64,000 bases of DNA from a bacterium (GCA_030426805.1 JAUHXU010000003.1:915488-979487); one strand, 5' to 3'. Positions 1-9,339 are shown, counted from the first letter of the stretch. Numbers and translations are program-made. Notes: generated by a model not told the origin, from the letters alone.

Positions 1-1422
1 GTCGACGCCCGCACAATCCAGGATCGTCGGCGCGATGTCGGCGATGTGATGGTACTGGCCGCGGATCTCGCCCTTCGCGCGAATGCCGTTCGGCCAGTGG
101 ACCACGAGGTGGTCGTGTTGCCCTCCGCGGTGCTCACTCTGCTTGAAATAGCGGAACGGCGTGTTGCCCGCCATCGCCCAGCCCGCGTGGTAGTGCGGGT
201 ACGTCGTCGCGTCGCCCCAGTTCTCGTAGTGGCGCATGTTCGCGTCGAATTCGGTCTGCAGGCCGTTCAGCACGTAGGTCTCGTTGAACGTGCCCGCGAG
301 GCCGCCCTCGCCGCTCGCACCGTTGTCGGCGGTGACGAAGATCAGCGTGTTCTCCAGCTCGCCGATGCGCTCGAGTTCGGCCACGACGCGCCCGATCTGC
401 TGGTCGACGAACTCGAGTTGCGCCGCGAACACTTCCATCTGACGTGCGTAGAGCTTCTTCTCGTCAGCGCTGAGCGAGTCCCACGCCTTGATCGCTTCGA
501 TCCGTTCGGTCAGCTTCGTGTTCGACGGGATCACGCCGAGCCGCTTCTGGTTCGCGAGGATCTGTTCGCGCGCCTTGTCCCAGCCCATGTCGAAGCGGCC
601 GCGGTACTTCTTGCGCAGATCTTCCGGGGCATGGTGCGGGGAGTGCATGGAGCCCGATGCCCAAAGCATCATGAACGGCAGGTCCGGCTTGATCGACTTG
701 TGCCCGGTGATCCACTGGATCGCCCGGTCGGCGAGGTCGCGGTCGAGGTGGTAGGACTTGCGGTAGGGCTCGGGCGTGTGGTCGTTCCACATCACCGGGA
801 CGAACTGGTGTACGTCGGCGGCCATGAAGCAGTAGGAGTGGTTGAAGCCCTCGCCGCTCGGCCAGCGGTCGAAGGGGCCGACCTGCGATACCTCGTAGAG
901 CGGCGTGTGGTCCCACTTGCCGAGCGCGTAGTTCACGTACCCGGATTTCTGCAGGTAGTTCGCGACCGACTTCGCGCTCGGCGGCATGATCGCGTTGTAG
1001 CCGGGAAAGCCCATCGCGGTGAGCGCGTGGCTGCCGAGACCGATCGAGTGCGGGTTGCGGCCGGCCATGAGCGTCGCACGCGACGGGGAGCAGAGCGCGG
1101 TCGTGTGGAAGTTGTTGTAGCGGAGCCCGCCCTTCGCCAGCCGGTCGATGTTCGGCGTATCCGACAGGCCGCCGAAGCAGCCGATCTGCGCGAACCCGAC
1201 GTCGTCGAGCAGGAAGATGATCACGTTCGGGGCGCCCTTCGGCGGGCGGACTTCCGGCGGCCACCACTCCTTCGACTCGGCGTAGGTCCTCGCGATCTTG
1301 CCGCCGAACGGGGTCGGGCCTTCGTCGGCGGGCGGTGCGCCGGTATGACATCCGGCCGTCAGCGCGATCAGCAGTGCGCCGACGACGAAGCGCAAGCGCG
1401 GCGTCAGGTGTCGGTCGTCCAT
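1..1422 (-). CDS. Arylsulfatase (S1 family), lipoprotein, 3' end outside window
   Basis: Hydrolyses a sulfate ester using formylglycine made from an active-site cysteine; the substrate cannot be told. The N-terminus (MDDRHLTPRLR, hydrophobic stretch, LTAGC lipobox near residue 25) predicts an outer-facing lipoprotein. The sulfatase core starts with NVIIFLLDDVGFAQIG (paired metal-binding Asp) and is followed by the CSPSR signature (CxPxR), whose Cys becomes formylglycine. The opening WWPPEVRPPKGAPN is typical of the long (about 750-residue) arylsulfatases. 474 codons are present and the frame is still open at base 1, so roughly a third is missing. It is the last visible gene of an operon with the anchored protein and symporter upstream. 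The formylglycine-generating enzyme at 13332 could activate it. Confidence 0.93.
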   Translation of the reverse strand, partial: MDDRHLTPRLRFVVGALLIALTAGCHTGAPPADEGPTPFGGKIARTYAESKEWWPPEVRPPKGAPNVIIFLLDDVGFAQIGCFGGLSDTPNIDRLAKGGLRYNNFHTTALCSPSRATLMAGRNPHSIGLGSHALTAMGFPGYNAIMPPSAKSVANYLQKSGYVNYALGKWDHTPLYEVSQVGPFDRWPSGEGFNHSYCFMAADVHQFVPVMWNDHTPEPYRKSYHLDRDLADRAIQWITGHKSIKPDLPFMMLWASGSMHSPHHAPEDLRKKYRGRFDMGWDKAREQILANQKRLGVIPSNTKLTERIEAIKAWDSLSADEKKLYARQMEVFAAQLEFVDQQIGRVVAELERIGELENTLIFVTADNGASGEGGLAGTFNETYVLNGLQTEFDANMRHYENWGDATTYPHYHAGWAMAGNTPFRYFKQSEHRGGQHDHLVVHWPNGIRAKGEIRGQYHHIADIAPTILDCAGVD

Positions 1423-1446
1423 CAGTCCTCCTGGGTCACATAGACT

Positions 1447-1887
1447 TCACTCGTCCGAAGAGAGCATCTGGAGCAGGAAGCGCAGGGAGCCGCCGAGCAG
1501 CAGGAAGCCTGCGATCACGGCGACCGCGATGCCGGCGCCGGGGATGCCGTCGTGTCGCACGGCGACCTCCAGCGTGCCGGCCGGCTCCTGCGCGCCGGGC
1601 AACGTCCACCGGAGCACGACGACGCCGGCCTGGTCCGGCACCCACGTGCGCGTGCCGTCCGGTTCGGTCTTCCCGACGTTCTGCGTGTGTCGGATCGACG
1701 GGTGCGCGTTCTCGCGGTAGAGCGCGTCGATCTGGATCCCGGCGACCGGGTTGCCGCTGGCGTCGACGACGCTCAGGATCGTCTCCCGGCCCTCGACGAG
1801 CTGGTCGCCGGAGAGCGTGAGCGTCGATTGGGCGTGCGCCGTGCCCGCGAGCGCGACCACGATCAGCAGTGCTCGGATGTCACGCAT
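1447..1887 (-). CDS. Small exported protein with Ig-like region and C-terminal membrane anchor
   Basis: 146 residues. A signal peptide (MRDIRALLIVVALAGTAHAQ) is followed by about 90 residues of beta-strand pattern resembling bacterial Ig-like or carboxypeptidase-regulatory folds (GDQLVEGRETILSV, DASGNPVAGIQI). One transmembrane segment lies near the C-terminus (IAVAVIAGFLLLGGSLRFLL) with a short charged tail. It should sit outside the inner membrane, held by the tail. Its start overlaps the symporter stop by 8 bases and its stop lies 24 bases before the sulfatase start, so the three are probably co-transcribed. The context suggests an accessory of the transporter or sulfatase, but no function can be assigned. 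Confidence 0.75.
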   Translation of the reverse strand: MRDIRALLIVVALAGTAHAQSTLTLSGDQLVEGRETILSVVDASGNPVAGIQIDALYRENAHPSIRHTQNVGKTEPDGTRTWVPDQAGVVVLRWTLPGAQEPAGTLEVAVRHDGIPGAGIAVAVIAGFLLLGGSLRFLLQMLSSDE

Positions 1888-3463
1888 CGTCGTCCCCCGG
1901 GTCGTCGCGGCGCGCAGCGGGCAGCCAGGTCATCACGAGCGCACCGAGGATCGTGAACGCGATCCACACGATCGGCACCGCATCGGCCACCCACGACCAG
2001 CCCGTCGAGCCGATCGCCTCCGGGTCGACCAGGCCCTGGCCGTACGGGTAGCTCACGTCGCCGTCGGGGTCGCCGAGGGTGCCGCATTCGTGCAGGAAGC
2101 CGAGCACGAGCAGTGCGGTGATCGTCAGCGGGATGATGAACTTGATCAGGTGTGCGTAGCCGGTGCCGAGCGTGAACTTCGTGTGGCGGTTGACGTGGTC
2201 GATCAGGCGTTGTGCGCCGAAGATCCACCCGACGACGATGCACTCGGCGAGCCCGACGAGCAGCAAGCCGTAGCCGAACGCCTTGTGGTCGAACAGGTCG
2301 AGCAGCGTAAGCCCGAGCGTCCCGTTGCCGGCGAGCGAGCTGTCGATCACGATCGGCAGCGCGAAGACCATGCTGCCGAGCACGCCGACGCTGAAGAGCA
2401 GCGCGAGCACGATGCCTCGCTTCACGCGGAACTTGTCGATCGCCGCGGCCGCGAGCCCCTCGACGAGCGACACGCTCGACGACAACCCCGCGACGAGGAG
2501 GAGCCCGAAGAACAGCACGCCGAACGTCACGGCTCCGCCGGGGAGTTGCGCGATACCCTGCGGCAGCACGAAGAAGCTCATCGCGAGCGTGCTCGCCTTC
2601 GGGACGATCGCGAATGCGAACAGCATCGAGAAGATCGCGAACCCGGCGATGTACTCGAACGAGCAGTTCATCAGCGCGGTTTGCAAGCCCATCGACGTCG
2701 TGTCGGACTTCTTCGGCAAGTAGGACGCGTAGACCGACAGCACCCCGAATCCGAGCGACAGCGAGAAGAAGATCTGGCTGAACGCGCCGCGCCACACGTC
2801 GAGCCCGGACATCGCCGAGAAGTCCGGGTTGAACAGATACATCACGCCGTCGAAGCCACCGTCGAGCGTGAGCCCGCGCACGATCAGCGCGAGCATCATG
2901 ATCCACATCGCCGGCACGAAGAACTTGACCGTCGACTCGATCGAACGCGCACCGTTGATGCAGATCCCGACGTTCGCGAGCCAGACGAGCGCGACGAAGC
3001 CGACGACGGTCCACGACGAGAGCGTGTCGAAGAAGTAACCTTGCGGGTTCGGGAGCGTCTCCATCGCGTAGTTCGGCATCGGCGACGCCGGTTCCCACAA
3101 CGGCCCGAGCGCACCGATCAACATGCCGACGACCCAGCCGAGGATCGTCACGTAGTACATCGTGATGATCACCGCGTTGAAGAGCGCCCACCACCCGACG
3201 AACTCGCCGGCCCGCCCGGCCATGCGGCCGAGTGTCTGCGGGAACGCGACCCGCGAGCGGTGGCCGATCCCGAACTCGAGGATCATCATCGGGATCCCGA
3301 CGACGAAGAGCGCGACCAGGTAGGGCACGTAGAACGCGCCGCCGCCGAACTTGTACGCGTTGGCGCCGAAGAACACGATGTTGCCGAGTCCGATCGCCGA
3401 CCCGGAGGCGGCGAGGACGAAGCCGAGGCGTGACTTCCACTGGGTGCGTTCCGACGCGCTCAT
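1880..3463 (-). CDS. Sodium-dependent transporter, neurotransmitter:sodium symporter (NSS) family
   Basis: 527 residues, usual length for bacterial NSS (LeuT-type) transporters, with about 12 hydrophobic segments. Members import amino acids or other small solutes with sodium across the inner membrane. The TM1 signature is clear: SGSAIGLGNIVFFGANAYKFGGGAF. NSS proteins normally read GLGNxWRFP or similar here; this protein has GLGNIVFFG, so the gate arginine (Arg30 of LeuT) and the proline are absent, which is unusual and may change gating or substrate. The sulfatase and the small anchored protein follow in the same operon, so the cargo could be a product of sulfatase action; that is inference. 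The divergent gene at 3556 leaves a 92-bp shared promoter region. Confidence 0.93.
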   Translation of the reverse strand: MSASERTQWKSRLGFVLAASGSAIGLGNIVFFGANAYKFGGGAFYVPYLVALFVVGIPMMILEFGIGHRSRVAFPQTLGRMAGRAGEFVGWWALFNAVIITMYYVTILGWVVGMLIGALGPLWEPASPMPNYAMETLPNPQGYFFDTLSSWTVVGFVALVWLANVGICINGARSIESTVKFFVPAMWIMMLALIVRGLTLDGGFDGVMYLFNPDFSAMSGLDVWRGAFSQIFFSLSLGFGVLSVYASYLPKKSDTTSMGLQTALMNCSFEYIAGFAIFSMLFAFAIVPKASTLAMSFFVLPQGIAQLPGGAVTFGVLFFGLLLVAGLSSSVSLVEGLAAAAIDKFRVKRGIVLALLFSVGVLGSMVFALPIVIDSSLAGNGTLGLTLLDLFDHKAFGYGLLLVGLAECIVVGWIFGAQRLIDHVNRHTKFTLGTGYAHLIKFIIPLTITALLVLGFLHECGTLGDPDGDVSYPYGQGLVDPEAIGSTGWSWVADAVPIVWIAFTILGALVMTWLPAARRDDPGDDDA

Positions 3464-3555
3464 GGTCGAGAACTTTACGGCGCCGCCCTGAACCCGTCAA
3501 CTCGGGCGACCCCGGCGTGGTAGGCTGACGCCCCCGAACGAGAAAGGACTCGCCG

Positions 3556-4881
3556 ATGCGCACCCTGCTGCTCGCCCTCGTCGTCGCGGTTCTCCCGATC
3601 ACGGCCCAGGACCGCTTCATCACGTTCACCGCCGGCGCCGGCACGACCCGGCAGGCGATGCTCGTCGAGATCGACGAGGCCGCGGCCGCGCAACGGACGA
3701 TCACGACGCTCGCGGGCGATCGAGTCGCGCGGGCGATCGTCATGCACGACGACAACGTGCGCTACCGGATCGTCGGAAACGACCCGTTCCGCGGGCTCTC
3801 CGGGTTCATCTACGATGTGACGCCCGGTGGCGTCGTGACGACCGTCCACGAGGGCGGGCTACTCGTGAACCCGTTCGCGATCTTCCGCGTCGACGACGGG
3901 GAGTGGATCGTCCTGGACCGCCGGTCGACGTCGACGGTGCACGTCTACCGGCTCGCCGGCTCGGCGCTGCGCGCGACCGGGACGATCACCGGCCTCGACG
4001 TGCGCGGCGTCGCGATGAGCCCGGAGAACGGCCGACTGGTCGCGCGGGCATGGGTCGCGCCGGTGCCGCCGTACGGACCGGGCGGCTACTTCGAGATCGA
4101 CCTGTCGACGGGGCGTCACACGACGCTCACGCCGGCGCCGGCGGGCTCGACGACGAACCTCGATCTCGGCGCGCGTCGGCCGCTCTACCGCGCCGGCGTC
4201 GGCGAGTTCTTCGATCCGATCTACGACCAGAATCTCCGCGGGATGCAGGTCTTCCGGATCGCGCCGGGTTCGATCAAGGCGTTCACCGGCCCCTACTTCG
4301 CGCAGCAGCCGACCGACTTCGTGCGCGCCGGCGGCCGCGCGTTTCCCGCCGAGTATCACCTGCTGACGCGCGGCATCTCCGTGCCGGTGCACTACACGAT
4401 CGTGCAGCTGCGCGGAGACGGCAACGCGATCAGCGGCGCGACGCAGCCCCAGAGCGCGAACCTCGATCCGAACGCGCCGCTGCTGCGGATCGGTTCGCGC
4501 AACCTCGCATGGTTCGACGGCGCCGGGCCGATGCAGCGACGGCTCGAGATCGACTTCCCCGGCGAGGGCGGCCGGCCGTATTATGCGGTCTTCAGTGCGA
4601 CGGGCCTGCGCCCGGCACCGATGCTCGCCGACGGCCGCTTCGTCCCGATCGCGATCGACGGGCTGTCGTTCGCGTCGCTGACGGGCGGACTGCCGGGCAT
4701 CCTCGGCGGCACGGTCGGCCGGCTCGACCCGACCGGCCACGCCACCGCGACCCTCGACTGGTCGGCATTCGGCAGCGCGCTGTCGGGCATGCGGCTTTGG
4801 ACCGTCGCCGTCGTGATCGACCCGGCGGCGAGCGCGGCGGTCGCGCACATCAGCGAACCGGTGCGCGCGACCCTTCCGTAA
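3556..4881 (+). CDS. Secreted propeller-like protein with the shared C-terminal domain
   Basis: 441 residues. Signal peptide MRTLLLALVVAVLPITAQ; AAAGGA just upstream of the ATG is a good ribosome site. Residues about 20-320 are repeating beta-strand units (DDNVRYRIVGND, DDGEWIVLDRRS, GGYFEIDLSTG) of the kind seen in NHL/SMP-30-like propellers. Residues about 330-441 form the domain shared by at least eleven proteins in this window: FPGEGGRPYYAVFSATGL, then a GxxIPIxxD-like strand, LPGILGGTVGRLDPTGHA and VVIDPAASAAVAHIS. No catalytic motif is seen. Likely exported and possibly surface-retained. Closest relative here is the protein at 39558. Ends 9 bases from the convergent gene. Confidence 0.8.
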   Translation: MRTLLLALVVAVLPITAQDRFITFTAGAGTTRQAMLVEIDEAAAAQRTITTLAGDRVARAIVMHDDNVRYRIVGNDPFRGLSGFIYDVTPGGVVTTVHEGGLLVNPFAIFRVDDGEWIVLDRRSTSTVHVYRLAGSALRATGTITGLDVRGVAMSPENGRLVARAWVAPVPPYGPGGYFEIDLSTGRHTTLTPAPAGSTTNLDLGARRPLYRAGVGEFFDPIYDQNLRGMQVFRIAPGSIKAFTGPYFAQQPTDFVRAGGRAFPAEYHLLTRGISVPVHYTIVQLRGDGNAISGATQPQSANLDPNAPLLRIGSRNLAWFDGAGPMQRRLEIDFPGEGGRPYYAVFSATGLRPAPMLADGRFVPIAIDGLSFASLTGGLPGILGGTVGRLDPTGHATATLDWSAFGSALSGMRLWTVAVVIDPAASAAVAHISEPVRATLP

Positions 4882-4890
4882 CGCCGCGCG

Positions 4891-6570
4891 TCAACTCGTG
4901 ATCTTGAACCCCCACGGGTTCGAGATCGCGGTGACGCCGCTCGCGTCGTAGGTGATGAAGCAGGTGTCGACCGGCACGCCGACGAGCGCTGCGAGGTTCG
5001 GGATCGCGAAGCCCGCTTGTCCCGTTCCGGCGGCGTTGAGCACGGCCTGGAAGTTCACGAACACGGTCGGGAGGACGTTGGTCGCGGACGCGAACAGGAT
5101 CGAGTCCGGTGACAGCGGGATGAAGCGCCGGCCGACCTGAATCAGCGGGGTCACACCGGACACGCAGGCCGCCGCGACGTAGGGGGCGCCGCCCTCGGTG
5201 GGCGACGAGAGGACGAGCGGATAGGTCGTGCCGATCTTCGGCGTGCCCGGACTCGTCATCGACGCGACCGGGAACCGCTCGAAGTAGGTCGTGTAGGTCG
5301 GGTTCGTCGCGGTCGAGTCGCCCACGACGTAGGTGAGGTCGAGCCCGAGGCTCGTGCGGTTCGTCACCGGCCAGAGGCTTCCGCGGAAGTGCGGGTAGAG
5401 GAAGTAGTTCGGTGGGCCCGGCGGCGTCACCTGCTGCAAGCGGGCATAGGTCGTCGGCGCCTCCCCGACGATGCCGCGCCAGCGCCCGATCACGAACTCG
5501 CCGGTGTTGAAGTCGCGGTAGGTGAAGTAGAGGTCGCTCGAAACCTCGTCACACGCACAGCTGATGATGCGGTCGTTGTAGCCGCTCGCACCCCACACCG
5601 ACATCGGCACGTTGTGGATCAGCTCCGGGCTGCTCCACGTCTGCGTCGAACCGTCCCACTTGCGGAGGTAGAACTCGGTGTCGAAGGAGCCGTTGTTCGT
5701 CGGGTATTGGCTGTCCACCGGGTAGATCAGGTAGACGTTGCCGTACGCGTCGGCCGCCATCTTCGTGCTGTACTCGGCGCGGTTCGTGTGGCCGGAGTGC
5801 TGGCTCAGCGCGGTCTTCGGGCTCCAGGTCGGCGTCGCCGCTGCCGGGTCGACCCATTGGTGGTGCACGCCGTACGGGCCCGAGCTGTAGTAGGTGAAGT
5901 GGATTCGTCCCATCGAGTCGACGCAGAGACAGTTGTGTTGCGAGTAACCGGACGACTGATACAGCGGCGTATAGCGCGTGAACTTCCCGTCCGACGCGAA
6001 CGGCTTGTCCGACCGCAGCAAGTAACTGTGCCAGCTGAACGAGTTGTCGCCGTGTGCGAACCAGACGTGATCGTTCTGGTCGACGACGAGGACACAGTTG
6101 TTCAGCTCGAACTTCGGCGTGGGCGTGACGAGCCACTCCGTACCCCACGAGTTCGTCGCCGCTTCATAGCGGTTGTAGCGCATCGTCTGCGGGATTCGGC
6201 TTCCGCTGAACGCGACGCGGTGACTCCACGCGCAGTGCAGGTTGTCCTGACTGTCGATCGCGATGCACGGCGAGTAGTTGCCGAAGTCGGTGCCGAGCGT
6301 CGCAAAGCCCGTCTGCCACGTCTTGTTCCAGTTCGCGCCGCCGTCCGCGCTTCGCGCGATCGCGACGTCCCACTGCGTACCGAGCTGGTAGCGGTAGATC
6401 ACGAACAAGGTGCCGCGGCTGTCCTGCACGATCGTGTCGGCGCCCGTGTACGGCGTCTGGAACGCACGATTCGGGCTCGGGCCGTCGAGGATCGTCTGGC
6501 CGTGCGCGATACCGGCGAGCACGGTGAGGAGGCCGGCGACGATGAGGCGAGATACTGGGCTGCGACGCAT
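4891..6570 (-). CDS. Secreted BNR/Asp-box (sialidase-like) propeller protein
   Basis: 559 residues. Signal peptide (MRRSPVSRLIVAGLLTVLAG...GQ), with AAAGGAG upstream of the ATG. A clear Asp-box is present near residue 70 (SADGGANW), and further blades carry the pattern DSQDNLHCAWSH, DQNDHVWFAHGD, DSMGRIHFTYYS and DAYGNVYLIYPV. These point to a six-bladed sialidase-superfamily propeller. The sialidase Arg triad cannot be placed, so a hydrolase activity is not claimed. The last 120 residues match the shared secreted C-terminal domain (EGGAPYVAAACVSG, LPTVFVNFQAVLN, ALVGVPVDTCFI). Probably an exported carbohydrate-binding or surface protein. Confidence 0.82.
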   Translation of the reverse strand: MRRSPVSRLIVAGLLTVLAGIAHGQTILDGPSPNRAFQTPYTGADTIVQDSRGTLFVIYRYQLGTQWDVAIARSADGGANWNKTWQTGFATLGTDFGNYSPCIAIDSQDNLHCAWSHRVAFSGSRIPQTMRYNRYEAATNSWGTEWLVTPTPKFELNNCVLVVDQNDHVWFAHGDNSFSWHSYLLRSDKPFASDGKFTRYTPLYQSSGYSQHNCLCVDSMGRIHFTYYSSGPYGVHHQWVDPAAATPTWSPKTALSQHSGHTNRAEYSTKMAADAYGNVYLIYPVDSQYPTNNGSFDTEFYLRKWDGSTQTWSSPELIHNVPMSVWGASGYNDRIISCACDEVSSDLYFTYRDFNTGEFVIGRWRGIVGEAPTTYARLQQVTPPGPPNYFLYPHFRGSLWPVTNRTSLGLDLTYVVGDSTATNPTYTTYFERFPVASMTSPGTPKIGTTYPLVLSSPTEGGAPYVAAACVSGVTPLIQVGRRFIPLSPDSILFASATNVLPTVFVNFQAVLNAAGTGQAGFAIPNLAALVGVPVDTCFITYDASGVTAISNPWGFKITS

Positions 6571-6683
6571 GAGACGCGCTCCTTTCGCAATCGTCGGTGC
6601 GGAGCCGACGAGGCTGCCCGCCCCAACGCTCGGATCCTACACGATTCGCGTCGGCGCGATAAGGTGCGGCGCGGCCGGCGACG

Positions 6684-7883
6684 TCAGGGCTGGATCGTCA
6701 CCGGCAGGGGCGTCGCGTCGACCAGGCGGATTCCACCCCGTGCGAGGGGGTGGAAGACCAGTCCGGCGACCTGAAGCGCGACCCCCGCGAGTTTCGGGAA
6801 CGGCGGGACGACGATCGCGGCGGACGCGCGACCGGCGTCGTCGAGCGTGCCTTGGAAGCCGGTGAACACCGCCGGGAGCTTGTTCTGCGCGGTGACGAAG
6901 AAGAGGCCGTCGGGGTCGAGCGGAAAGCGCCGTTGGCCCGGTAGCGGGAAGCCGCTGATCGTGGACAGCGATGCAGCGAGAACGTACGGCTCGCCGGCCG
7001 CGCCGGTGGATTGCACATCGATCGTCGCGCGTTGCCCGACGCGTGGTGCGCTGCCGCGGAGCACGAGGTCGAGTCCGGGCCGCACCGCGCAGCCGTTCAG
7101 GTTCGGCAGCGGACCACCGAGGGTCAGCGTCGTGATCGTCGCGGTCGACCGCTCGATCGCGAGCAGGCCGTTGCCGCCCGTGGTCGAGTCGTCGGTGATC
7201 ACGAGGTCGCCGTCGGCGAACGCGTCCACGCCTTCACCGGGATCGCCGAGCGGTGCGCCGCTGACGATCGTCGTCACGTTGCCCTGGCGATCGTAGCCGA
7301 GCAGTGCGTCGGTGCCGTCGTCGCCCGCGTAGAGCGTGCCGCCGAGGAAGTGCGCGCCCTGCAGGATCGATCCGGTCTGCGCGAGCGTCGTCGTCTTCTG
7401 CGGCGATCGGTCGAGCGTGTAGAGCGTCTGCGATCCACACGCGAAGAAGCGGTCGGCCGAGGGGTCGTATCCGAGGCCCCACATCGGTTCGCCATAGCCG
7501 ATCGAGCGGACGACGACGCCGGCGCGCGTGTACTCCTGGATCGTCCGGCCGGCGATCGTCGTGATCCAGTAGTTGCCCTTCGGTCCGACCTCGACCTCGT
7601 ACGCCTTCGACGGGATCGAAGCGATCACGGTCGTCACGGTGCCGGCCGCGTCGATGCGCAACAGTCGGCCAGGGCCGGCGCACACGACGCTGCCGTCGAC
7701 GTCGAAGTCGACGCCGCCGGCGAACGAGCCGACGCTCGCGAGGAAGCGCACGGTGCCGCCGCGCGTCACGCGGTAGACCGATCCGTTTTCGTTCGTGACG
7801 ACGGTCTCGTCGAACGCGAACGGCGTCTGGGCGGTCGCGGCCGCGACGAGAGCGAGTGACACGAGCGGGGCGAGGAGGCGCAT
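6684..7883 (-). CDS. Secreted NHL/SMP-30-like propeller protein
   Basis: 399 residues from the ATG at 7883, chosen because it opens a good signal peptide (MRLLAPLVSLALVAAATAQ) with GGAG before it; the frame stays open upstream but that stretch has no protein character. The mature part has blades reading GSVYRVTRGGTVRFLA, GRLLRIDAAGTVTTV and GNYWITTIAGRTIQEY, as in lactonase/NHL-type propellers. The C-terminal 110 residues are the shared domain (AAGEPYVLAASLST, LPAVFTGFQGTLDDAG, PKLAGVALQVAGLVFHP). No enzyme motif seen. Exported; role unknown. Confidence 0.82.
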   Translation of the reverse strand: MRLLAPLVSLALVAAATAQTPFAFDETVVTNENGSVYRVTRGGTVRFLASVGSFAGGVDFDVDGSVVCAGPGRLLRIDAAGTVTTVIASIPSKAYEVEVGPKGNYWITTIAGRTIQEYTRAGVVVRSIGYGEPMWGLGYDPSADRFFACGSQTLYTLDRSPQKTTTLAQTGSILQGAHFLGGTLYAGDDGTDALLGYDRQGNVTTIVSGAPLGDPGEGVDAFADGDLVITDDSTTGGNGLLAIERSTATITTLTLGGPLPNLNGCAVRPGLDLVLRGSAPRVGQRATIDVQSTGAAGEPYVLAASLSTISGFPLPGQRRFPLDPDGLFFVTAQNKLPAVFTGFQGTLDDAGRASAAIVVPPFPKLAGVALQVAGLVFHPLARGGIRLVDATPLPVTIQP

Positions 7884-8082
7884 CGGTTTCTCCGGTCTTC
7901 GTTCCAAGGCCGACACGCGGCCACGAACAGGGTAGAACGCGGACGATGCACCGGCGACCGGCGTTAGCGATCGAACGAGAATCTTCATCCGACCGACGCG
8001 TGCCCGGGTAGCCGACCGCGAGCAGGGAGCCGGCATCAGGGCTCGGCGGAATCTCGTCGGAGGGTGGGGCGTCGGCGCGGCG

Positions 8083-9294
8083 CTACTGCCGGCCGTACCA
8101 CGCGTGATAGTAGGGCGGCAGCCGAAGCTGTGGCGCATCGCCGGTCGCGAGGCGGAGCGCGAAACCGATCGGGCTTCGCTGGCGCGCGTGTTGCCGGCCG
8201 TTCCAGCCGTCGGCGCCCCAGCGCGTGCCGAGCGCGACGACGTCGAACGCGGTGAATCGCTCGGTCTTCGTGTCGAACGTCGCGTACCCGAACAGGTCCA
8301 GGGCGATGCCGAAGTCGCCGTGGTGTGATCGCGACTCGGTATGCGTTCGTCCGGTCAGGCGGACGCGGACGGAATCGCCGTCGCACGCGACGACCTTGGT
8401 CGCGAGGCGTGCCTCGTGCACCCCGGCATCGGTGATCGCGCTCGCCGATCCGCGGACGAAGTCGATCAAATGCAACCGCGCCAAGCGGCCGACCAATCGC
8501 TTCGGCACGTCGTGTTTCGCGCCGACGTCGAGGGCGGCGGGCAAGAGGGCGCGGGCCTCCTTGCGGCGGAACCACGCGTTGTCCTGGTTCCACTCGCCGG
8601 TCTGCGTCCGACGTCCGTGCATCGGCTTGTCGAGGTCGCGCACGGTTACGCGGAGGCGAAGGCCGTCGGCGGGTGCGTCGGCGAACGCGTGCGTGTCGTG
8701 CGCGACGAGCGGGCTGTCGGTCGTGCGGGTGCGTGCGTCGGCGGGCAGCGCTCGCCACTGCGCGAGCGCGGCTTCCAGCCGGTGCGACACGTGGATCGGA
8801 CTCACGTCGCGCGTGGCGATCAGGATTCGGCCGGTCGGCGCGAGGACGTAGATGCCGCGGGGCGTCGCGTGACGCCGGCCGTCGGGGGTGCGGAGGTTCG
8901 CCTCGCGTACGATGTGCGCGAGCGGCGCCGGTTGGTGCCGTCGCAAGCGGCCGGTCTCTTCGGCGACCGGGACGAAGTCACGAACCAGCTCGTGGATGCG
9001 AGGACTGGACCAGACATCCTGTCGGCCCTTGACGCCCTCCGCTCACGTCGGGCCGAGCGGGTGTCCGTCCATCAGCCACAGCAGGATCGGCTTGTCGAGC
9101 CGGGCCGCGTCGTCGACACCCTCGGACAACCGCAGCCGCCAGGGGATCTGCTGATAATACAGGTCGCGGGGCACCGGGGTGATCCGCTCGAGCCACGCTT
9201 CGAACGTCGATGCATCGATCCGCAGCGGCGGCAGGCCGGATTGGGCGGCGGCCGCGGTGGCGAGGAGGATCAGGATCGAGGCGAGACGCGTCAT
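8083..9294 (-). CDS. Probable selenoprotein: secreted thioredoxin-like protein, TGA at codon 84
   Basis: One reading frame from the ATG at 9294 to the TAG at 8083, 403 residues, broken only by a TGA at 9045-9043. Before it: signal peptide (MTRLASILILLATAAAAQ), then RLDKPILLWLMDGHPLGPT. After it, coding quality continues at once (AEGVKGRQDVWSSPRIHELV), 32 codons before the next ATG, and runs on to DVVALGTRWGADGW near the end. The TGA sits where a thioredoxin-like fold places its redox cysteine, after the first strand. A hairpin with a UGGUC apex lies 24-41 bases past the TGA, within the range for bacterial SECIS elements. Selenocysteine insertion is therefore the favoured reading. A nonsense mutation or sequencing error would also give this pattern; no sel genes are in the window. 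Function presumably redox or peroxide handling in the envelope. Confidence 0.7.
9002..9019 (-). promoter_or_regulatory. Candidate bacterial SECIS hairpin
   Basis: In the mRNA sense this 18-base element reads GGAUGUCUGGUCCAGUCC. GGA pairs with UCC (one further A-U pair below), UGU is bulged on the 5' side, and CUG pairs with CAG around GUC. Bulged U and a GGU at the apex are the features of the E. coli fdhF SECIS. The apical GG lies 32-33 bases after the UGA, inside the usual 16-37 range. Folded by eye, no energy computed. Confidence 0.5.
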
Positions 9295-9327
9295 GGCAGT
9301 GGTTCCCGGGGCTATCGTAGCACAGGC

Positions 9328-9339
9328 TGCTATACTTCC
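9328..9339 (+). promoter_or_regulatory. Extended -10 promoter element
   Basis: TGCTATACTTCC, containing an extended -10 (TGnTATACT). The same 12 bases occur before miaB at 24275, in each case followed by a CCGAACC stretch and then the start of a radical SAM gene. No good -35 is visible. Likely drives the gene at 9385. Confidence 0.5.

Noticed and set aside
8083..8946. Separate 287-residue protein starting at 8946
   Set aside because: The frame before it, back to the TGA, is coding-like, there is no ribosome site there and no signal peptide; one joined gene explains more.
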